Source: Verrucomicrobiales bacterium
GTDB lineage: Bacteria > Verrucomicrobiota > Verrucomicrobiia > Verrucomicrobiales > SKLO01
DNA: 7,507 bases
NCBI GenBank assembly: GCA_007123195.1
Contig: SKLO01000278.1
Location: 1-7,507, forward strand
Reading direction: 5' to 3'
Shown here: piece by piece, positions 6,501 to 7,507 of the stretch
Position numbering within the stretch: the first letter of the stretch is position 1
Layout: every line of letters starts with the position of its first letter
Made by a program: the position numbers and the translations under genes
Notes under the pieces: generated by a model
Database searches by the model: none
Told to the model about the DNA's origin: nothing
The model's input: only the letters and a program-made list of their open reading frames with translations

Positions 6501-7172
6501 GGTGATCCGCTGCAGGCCGGTGCGCAGTCGTTCCCGTTGGCCGGCCAGGATGCCAATGGCCTCGCCGGTGTAGTCGATGCGGGCCCGCACTCTGGGCCAT
6601 CCGGGCACATTGATGTCAATCCGACCGTCCTCGATCCGCAGGTGGCGGGCTTCGGGTGCCAGGTTGAGGCCCCGCTCGGTCGGGGGGGGCGAGGGGCCGG
6701 CCGCGGCTTGCCGGGTTTGCCACCAGTCGTTCAAGGCCTGCCAATGGGCCTCGTCGAGCGTCAACACCGGTTGTTGCAGCACCAACTCGTCCACCCCTCC
6801 CGCCAGGGCCTCGCGCCACCTCAGCCGCCATTCGGCCTGCGGCACGTGCAGCAGGGGACGATCGGCGCCCGGCAGCGTCACCCGCATGCCGCCGGCGCTG
6901 AAGTTGCCGCTGCGTGCGCCCTCGAACGCCTCGACATGAATCTCGAACGGCGTGTCCGGCAGGCTCAACAGCTGGTTGGCCACCTGAGTGCGCTGGTGAT
7001 ACATTACCGCCGCGAACACGCCCGCCATCAGGCAGGCCAGCAGGAACACCAGCAGCAGCCATGCGCCGGTCTTGATCAGCCGCCGCCGCCAACGCCTGCC
7101 CCGCTCGTGGCGCAGGCGGGGCGGCCCGCTCCGGGCAGCGACCGGGCGTGGTGTGGACTGGCTGGGATTCAT
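3585..7172 (-). CDS. ydbH: YdbH-type AsmA-like intermembrane lipid transport protein
   Basis: A 1195-residue inner-membrane-anchored periplasmic protein. The N-terminus is very basic (R/K-rich to residue 34), followed by a single membrane segment at about 35-57, so the rest faces the periplasm. The body is rich in beta-strands, with recurring motifs of the type hydrophobic-x-hydrophobic-x-x-P-hydrophobic-hydrophobic (prolines at 135, 277, 446, 590 and 862). This suits the long lipid-carrying groove of AsmA-like proteins. Two Pro/Asp/Ala-rich segments, about 292-332 and 736-765, look disordered. The C-terminal region (about 985-1195) has the most conserved look, with G-G-N-I-S-L-K-L-S-G-E-Q-G-I-R near 1146-1160. 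In E. coli, YdbH, TamB and YhdP share the task of moving phospholipid to the outer membrane. The protein is about 300 residues longer than E. coli YdbH (about 879). The identity is supported by the coupled downstream YnbE/YdbL gene. The ATG at 7172 has no clear ribosome site; no better start was seen. TamB or another AsmA-like relative is the main alternative. Confidence 0.82.
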   Translation of the reverse strand: MNPSQSTPRPVAARSGPPRLRHERGRRWRRRLIKTGAWLLLVFLLACLMAGVFAAVMYHQRTQVANQLLSLPDTPFEIHVEAFEGARSGNFSAGGMRVTLPGADRPLLHVPQAEWRLRWREALAGGVDELVLQQPVLTLDEAHWQALNDWWQTRQAAAGPSPPPTERGLNLAPEARHLRIEDGRIDINVPGWPRVRARIDYTGEAIGILAGQRERLRTGLQRITLRDLEIDLPRPPAPDGAVDPSLAEGHLRLAEISAGFTLEGGHLRVVDLTLTEPVIDLTPQALAELASRLPARRSPASDPEPNPDDPSVTPAAATALQVPEPLTAPSAPVWVSRVSWDRLGLDRGRLNLRGGMAVAPSGDAGAVNVQVPGLEAKLTMETRQGGWSTDGGWHLGGFDVVVDDLDLAPPVDGPGGRIAIHRTTLSARQSAPGESIDIRRATLDSPVVNLTPALQTALDGWRALLPPTDPEAADNQPGAGAPGFALQKLLLVDGRLVMSGFGPEVAEIELGIHAELADWDNATESGAGSPMGRRLAGWHSGGLQRLALNSVVARYPGREPFFAADTIRLDLAPEQLMAERTFELVALSAPLWRVTSDNVPWFAPTGTGAEPPGQRSMRVEPGTDRPLWHGWWARELEVRDGELQVGPLPLRMPEVSGSLVVQTTTDTSDGQPAYFVELGDLRAMLPAVSEQPVARISQVTLLTRPDELWQNGSLGEIELVGARLTAGRGLRDHFAEDNGDPPAEPPPASAGADPDPAGEPNPWLPDWHFERLILRESMLTIADIAPGLPDLPIALDLSTDMVPLVAARMREGGELIKLELSTALRSPQDIRYVVADLPSVFVEFTLAGLLRQEIDRVQVIAPTLNIGQHLFAYIDEYRDLTRGEAEANGAPDMPLPAADEPAGWNILRIEVESGQLVVAPKGVALFPNPFPFSAETELADGRLDASFEVPRGDYHFDQLDLHLDGLSGEVLFHLPVAGDDNNLVEVLRADHIRWRDFSATNAYLSISYDRFGIYVGLGGDAYDGYVNGEFNIYLEHLYNWDGWLSFTGINMRGLTEVISPEYFLMDGTVNLNMVAQGNLEELFEAYGDLTGTTPGLIHISQLDGVLENLPPAWSPLKREIAKLGIEPLRWFEYREGAGDFELGRLGGNISLKLSGEQGIRAFDVELHGQPLSMFIEPVLPERLRQAARTAVLETE
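6682..6689. repeat. G8 homopolymer inside ydbH (with a G7 tract at 6465-6471)
   Basis: Eight consecutive G on the plus strand encode the triple proline at residues 162-164 of the YdbH-like protein. A second run of seven G lies at 6465-6471, encoding a proline-rich P-R-P-P stretch near residue 235. Both are intact in frame here. Such tracts can slip in replication and are also prone to sequencing error. Confidence 0.6.
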
Positions 7173-7507
7173 GCGATAAAACCGGGCGGGCGTGGTTTCA
7201 GCGGCTTCGCTGGACCGGTCAGGCCGTCAATCGGCCACTGGGCCGGCCGACCGCCACGGCCGGTGCTGCAAGGATAACGCCCTTTCACGGTTGTTCGACC
7301 ATGGGGCGACATTTTTGTTCCATCCCGGCCTCTTGAACTCGTAATCAGGCGACATCGCCGGTTTGTCGTCCCAACGTGTGCTACTGCCACCGGCCGGAAG
7401 CCGTCAATACCCCGGCCCGCGACGCGGTCCGGCTTGAACAGACTCGGTGCCGGCGCGATCCTGACCGTCTTCCCGGTGACGGGGACGGCCCTGCCGTCCG
7501 CGTCCCG
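7173..7507. other. 335-base stretch without an assignable gene; presumed ydbH operon leader
   Basis: No convincing gene lies between the ydbH start and the right edge. On the minus strand one frame is open from the edge at 7507 down to a TGA at 7171-7169, overlapping the ydbH ATG. Its third positions are very GC-rich only from 7507 to about 7400, after which codon use looks random. So the right-hand 100 bases may be the end of a gene, with strand unsure because the opposite plus frame shares the same third positions. A weak promoter-like pair on the minus strand is TCGAAC (7298-7293) and TATCCT (7276-7271), spaced 16 bases. A GC-rich hairpin lies at 7243-7263. Confidence 0.5.
7243..7263. other. 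Perfect 7-bp GC hairpin in the ydbH leader
   Basis: CCGGCCG (7243-7249) pairs with CGGCCGG (7257-7263) around a 7-base loop, about 70-90 bases upstream of the ydbH ATG. There is no T-run on either side, so it is not an intrinsic terminator in either direction. It would lie in the 5' leader of the ydbH transcript if the weak promoter-like pair at 7271-7298 is used. It may be a chance product of GC-rich DNA. Confidence 0.3.

Noticed and set aside
7169..7390. 73-codon minus-strand frame ending in an ATGA overlap with ydbH
   Set aside because: The overlap is tempting, but its codons show no third-position bias, the residue mix is unlike a protein, and there is no ribosome site. It is more likely leader DNA.

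Overview
The window is high-GC DNA (about two thirds G+C by eye across the large genes) from a Gram-negative bacterium with an outer membrane. All four recognisable complete or near-complete genes, plus one gene cut by the left edge, lie on the minus strand. The Uup-type ATPase linker (an E-I-E-W-V-R-R stretch followed by A-R-R-T-K-S-R-D-R-I) looks more like versions I associate with the Planctomycetota/Verrucomicrobiota group than like the proteobacterial form. That is a recollection-based guess, not a measured result.

Reading in the direction of transcription, from right to left: 7173-7507 holds no gene I can defend, but it contains the presumed leader of the next operon. Positions 7172-3585 encode a 1195-residue YdbH-type AsmA-like protein anchored in the inner membrane. 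It overlaps by 4 bases (ATGA) a 219-residue lipoprotein gene at 3588-2929. This lipoprotein joins the two small partners of YdbH, YnbE and YdbL (DUF1318), in one chain. Together the two genes rebuild the ydbH-ynbE-ydbL operon of enterobacteria as two genes. The operon is thought to form a bridge carrying phospholipids between inner and outer membrane.

After a 134-base gap with stem-loops and a strong but oddly placed Shine-Dalgarno sequence comes a complete uup-type ABC-F ATPase gene (2794-899), which acts on ribosomes and/or nucleic acid rather than in transport. A 179-base gap follows. Then comes a toxin-antitoxin pair: a Phd/YefM-family antitoxin (719-444) and a VapC/FitB-type PIN-domain toxin (367 to beyond the left edge). 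The pair is separated by a 76-base gap carrying three copies of CACTGAT. The toxin half is visibly less GC-rich than the rest and may have been acquired horizontally.

The most interesting point is the YnbE-YdbL fusion, with a charged helical linker, beside an enlarged YdbH. Recent work in E. coli (from memory) describes YdbL as a periplasmic factor that keeps YnbE from over-assembling, so a covalent fusion would place a chaperone and its client in one lipoprotein. No IS element, CRISPR array, tRNA or rRNA was seen.
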